A program made the position numbers and the translations under genes. From Amoebophrya sp. A120 (Eukaryota; Sar; Dinophyceae; Syndiniales; Amoebophryaceae): a stretch of DNA of 64,000 nucleotides. Below the pieces are notes generated by a model that was given only the letters and a program-made list of their open reading frames with translations, was not told where the DNA came from and did not search any database. The stretch spans positions 3,293,515-3,357,514 of the forward strand of contig CAJINV010000002.1 of the NCBI GenBank assembly GCA_905178155.1, in the 5' to 3' direction. Numbering within the stretch: position 1 is the stretch's first letter; the number at the start of each line of letters is the position of its first letter. This document shows, in pieces, positions 63,701-64,000 of the stretch.

Positions 63701-63967
63701 AGGTAGGGGCGTATGGGTCTAGTTGTCCAGCATGGCAAACGGCTCCCCTCTAGGCCCAACAACATGACAAATCGCCTCCATAATGGGGCGGAAGCTTCTG
63801 CCCTTGTCTTCTTGCAAGACAGATGTGATTTGTGACCTCAAATCCGCAACACAAATTTTTGGAAACACACCTTTTCAATATGGGGAGGGGGGATTTTTCC
63901 TCCCAATAAGGAAGTTGCACGCAGAAAACGTGTCGGTGCCCAAACGGCGTCAAAGGGGGAGCGTGCC
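57746..63967 (+). CDS. Cysteine-rich modular protein, tandem copy 2 (runs off the window)
   Basis: Exons 57746-58547, 58867-58965, 59119-59160, 59502-59537, 59799-60030, 60346-60440, 60602-61102, 61411-61476, 61713-61798, 62110-62118, 62450-62542, 62800-62839, 63416-63586, 63914-63967: 775 codons in frame, continuing beyond the window. N-terminus parallels copy 1 (SSYRAAAVFLTTYLNFHRED). Then IGNGWCAHSVYAPTGF; a PAN/apple-like unit (GYDNCRARCSKHTNCSHFSL); CEELCNIRADCQAYMQ; HGKQNCESC...KLRNNWPSQGETSCW|PIC; CCTRGCKVPTATIRGKLDLG; GVGCSDEWNPAHTPTFYC; and TCRCPNGVKGGAC. This is the same module order as in the large membrane protein at 33361-44203, suggesting that more modules and perhaps a membrane anchor follow outside the window. 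Exon 10 is only 9 nt. Function unknown; probably secreted or surface. Confidence 0.78.
58548..58861. mobile_element. Family B introner, tandem copy 2
   Basis: Starts TATGGATCTGTCAGGATCG, ends ATCCTGACACATCCATA. Flanks GGACG and GAGCG match in part. Join QTSTD|GKGLYNH. Confidence 0.83.
58966..59113. mobile_element. Family A introner, tandem copy 2
   Basis: Starts TATCCTGTGCAAAAGTATCG, ends TTTTGCAGTTCATA. Exact repeat CCTCG flanks it (58961-58965, 59114-59118). Join SPPL|DSWNHY. Confidence 0.92.
59161..59496. mobile_element. Family F introner, tandem copy 2
   Basis: Starts TACTGAGAGGAAAAATCCCC, ends GGGGATTTTTCCTTCGGATA. Exact repeat AGGAT flanks it (59156-59160, 59497-59501). Join VKKTG|FIPVGH. 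Confidence 0.9.
59538..59793. mobile_element. Family C introner, tandem copy 2
   Basis: Starts TATTAAATGCAAAAATGTC, ends CATTTTTACATGTGATA. Exact repeat TCTGG flanks it (59533-59537, 59794-59798). Join TTHL|AAHSKKC. Confidence 0.9.
60031..60340. mobile_element. Family B introner, tandem copy 2
   Basis: Starts TATGGAAGTGTCAGAATCG, ends ATCCTGACACATTCATA. Exact repeat GGTGC flanks it (60026-60030, 60341-60345). Join AATGA|SGELIPP; copy 1 is uninterrupted (TETGLNGEKIPP). Confidence 0.92.
60441..60596. mobile_element. Family A introner, tandem copy 2
   Basis: Starts TATGCACTGCAAAAGTATCG, ends ACTGTTGCAATGCATA. Exact repeat TCACC flanks it (60436-60440, 60597-60601). Join RDPH|PQYDNV. Confidence 0.9.
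61103..61405. mobile_element. Family D introner, tandem copy 2
   Basis: Starts TATCCTGAGTAAGAAAAAAG, ends TATTTTTGCTCAGGATA. Exact repeat CTGCT flanks it (61098-61102, 61406-61410). Join NCESC|YFHSDY. Confidence 0.9.
61477..61707. mobile_element. Family E introner, tandem copy 2
   Basis: Starts TATGAAGCTCTCAAATCGG (diverged E end), ends CATTTGAGAATGCCACA. Exact repeat CTGGC flanks it (61472-61476, 61708-61712). Join ETSCW|PICAW; copy 1 reads TSCWPTCG with no insertion. Confidence 0.9.
61799..62104. mobile_element. Family B introner, tandem copy 2
   Basis: Starts TATGGAAGTGTCAGAACCG, ends ATCCTGACACATCCATA. Exact repeat CCGGT flanks it (61794-61798, 62105-62109). Join YIKTG|TEN; copy 1 is uninterrupted (YIRTGYTHDYC). 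Confidence 0.92.
62119..62444. mobile_element. Family J introner, tandem copy 2
   Basis: Starts TATTACAATGAAAAATGCC and ends GACATTTTTCATTGTAATA, with CTCCACCCC / GGGGTGGGG inside. Flanks AAAAC and CAAAC differ at one base. Join TEN|TYCDVTTD. Only member seen. Confidence 0.83.
62543..62794. mobile_element. Family C introner, tandem copy 2
   Basis: Starts TATCAAATGTAAAAATGTC, ends GACATTTTTACAGTTGATA. Exact repeat AGGTG flanks it (62538-62542, 62795-62799). Join GCKV|PTATIRG equals the uninterrupted copy 1 sequence. Confidence 0.94.
62840..63410. mobile_element. Enlarged family B-type introner (571 bp), tandem copy 2
   Basis: Starts TATGGAAGCGTCAGGTTCG, ends ATCCTGACGCCCCCATA. Flanks AGACG and AGCCG differ at one base. 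Interior sequence is mostly unlike other B elements and includes a CA-rich minisatellite (62995-63100). The site is the one shared with tandem copy 1. Confidence 0.82.
62995..63100. repeat. CA-rich minisatellite (CACACCCC-type units)
   Basis: Imperfect tandem words such as ACACCCCCGACACACCCCCG, spaced about 10-12 bp, inside the enlarged B element. Confidence 0.8.
63587..63908. mobile_element. Family F introner, tandem copy 2
   Basis: Starts TATCAAAAGGAAAAATCCCC, ends GGGATTTTTCCTCCCAATA. Exact repeat AGGAA flanks it (63582-63586, 63909-63913). Join AMFTG|SCTQKTC. The interior is very similar to the F element at 13197. Confidence 0.92.
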
Positions 63968-64000
63968 TATCAACTGTAAAAATGTCTGGGTCTGGAAGAA
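63968..64000. mobile_element. Start of a family C introner, cut by the window end
   Basis: TATCAACTGTAAAAATGTC followed by TGGGTCTGGAAG is a family C left end. The right half lies outside the window. Confidence 0.85.

Noticed and set aside
1-64000. tRNA, rRNA or spliced-leader RNA genes
   Set aside because: I looked for T-loop and conserved rRNA words by eye and found none convincing; a covariance-model search would be decisive.

Overview
The window reads as compact nuclear DNA of a eukaryotic protist. Eleven protein-coding loci are recognisable and all lie on the + strand, as in the unidirectional gene blocks of dinoflagellates. Most genes are interrupted by short palindromic insertions with terminal inverted repeats (TIRs), usually flanked by a 5-bp direct repeat, and removing them restores the reading frame. 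This combination of high gene density, one-way gene order and abundant non-GT-AG 'introner' introns points to a syndinian dinoflagellate such as Amoebophrya. That is an inference from genome style, not from a marker gene.

Layout. 1-4743: a 1.77-kb TIR element, then an unrecognised gene whose 5' end is unresolved. 4744-8089: intergenic DNA with GC-rich islands. 8090-9883: OTU-type deubiquitinase. 9884-12107: intergenic, GC-rich. 12108-17551: large low-complexity protein (1704 aa). 18062-18615: candidate small gene with ordinary GT-AG introns. 19057-19806: mitochondrial adrenodoxin-type ferredoxin. 20432-26172: TBC (Rab-GAP) plus PH-domain protein. 26806-28374: ALKBH6-like dioxygenase. 29320-31981: AA15-like lytic polysaccharide monooxygenase (LPMO). 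33361-44203: very large cysteine-rich single-pass membrane protein. 45717-56979 and 57746->64000: a tandem pair of cysteine-rich proteins built from modules shared with the large receptor.

The most interesting content is the introner system. More than 50 elements fall into about a dozen families (named A to L here). For nearly every element I could check that deleting the element plus one copy of the direct repeat rejoins the flanking exons in frame, often inside a recognisable domain (OTU, TBC, PH, LPMO, cysteine modules). The tandem paralogues share only one insertion site out of about thirty, so most insertions appear younger than the duplication. Most direct repeats cannot give a GT-AG intron in any register. 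One family-E element has grown to 5.25 kb because it carries a satellite array of about forty 93-bp units.

The OTU, ferredoxin, TBC-PH and ALKBH6 genes are housekeeping functions. The LPMO and the three cysteine-rich genes form a secreted/surface block that would suit cell-wall attack or host contact, but this is inference from domain content.
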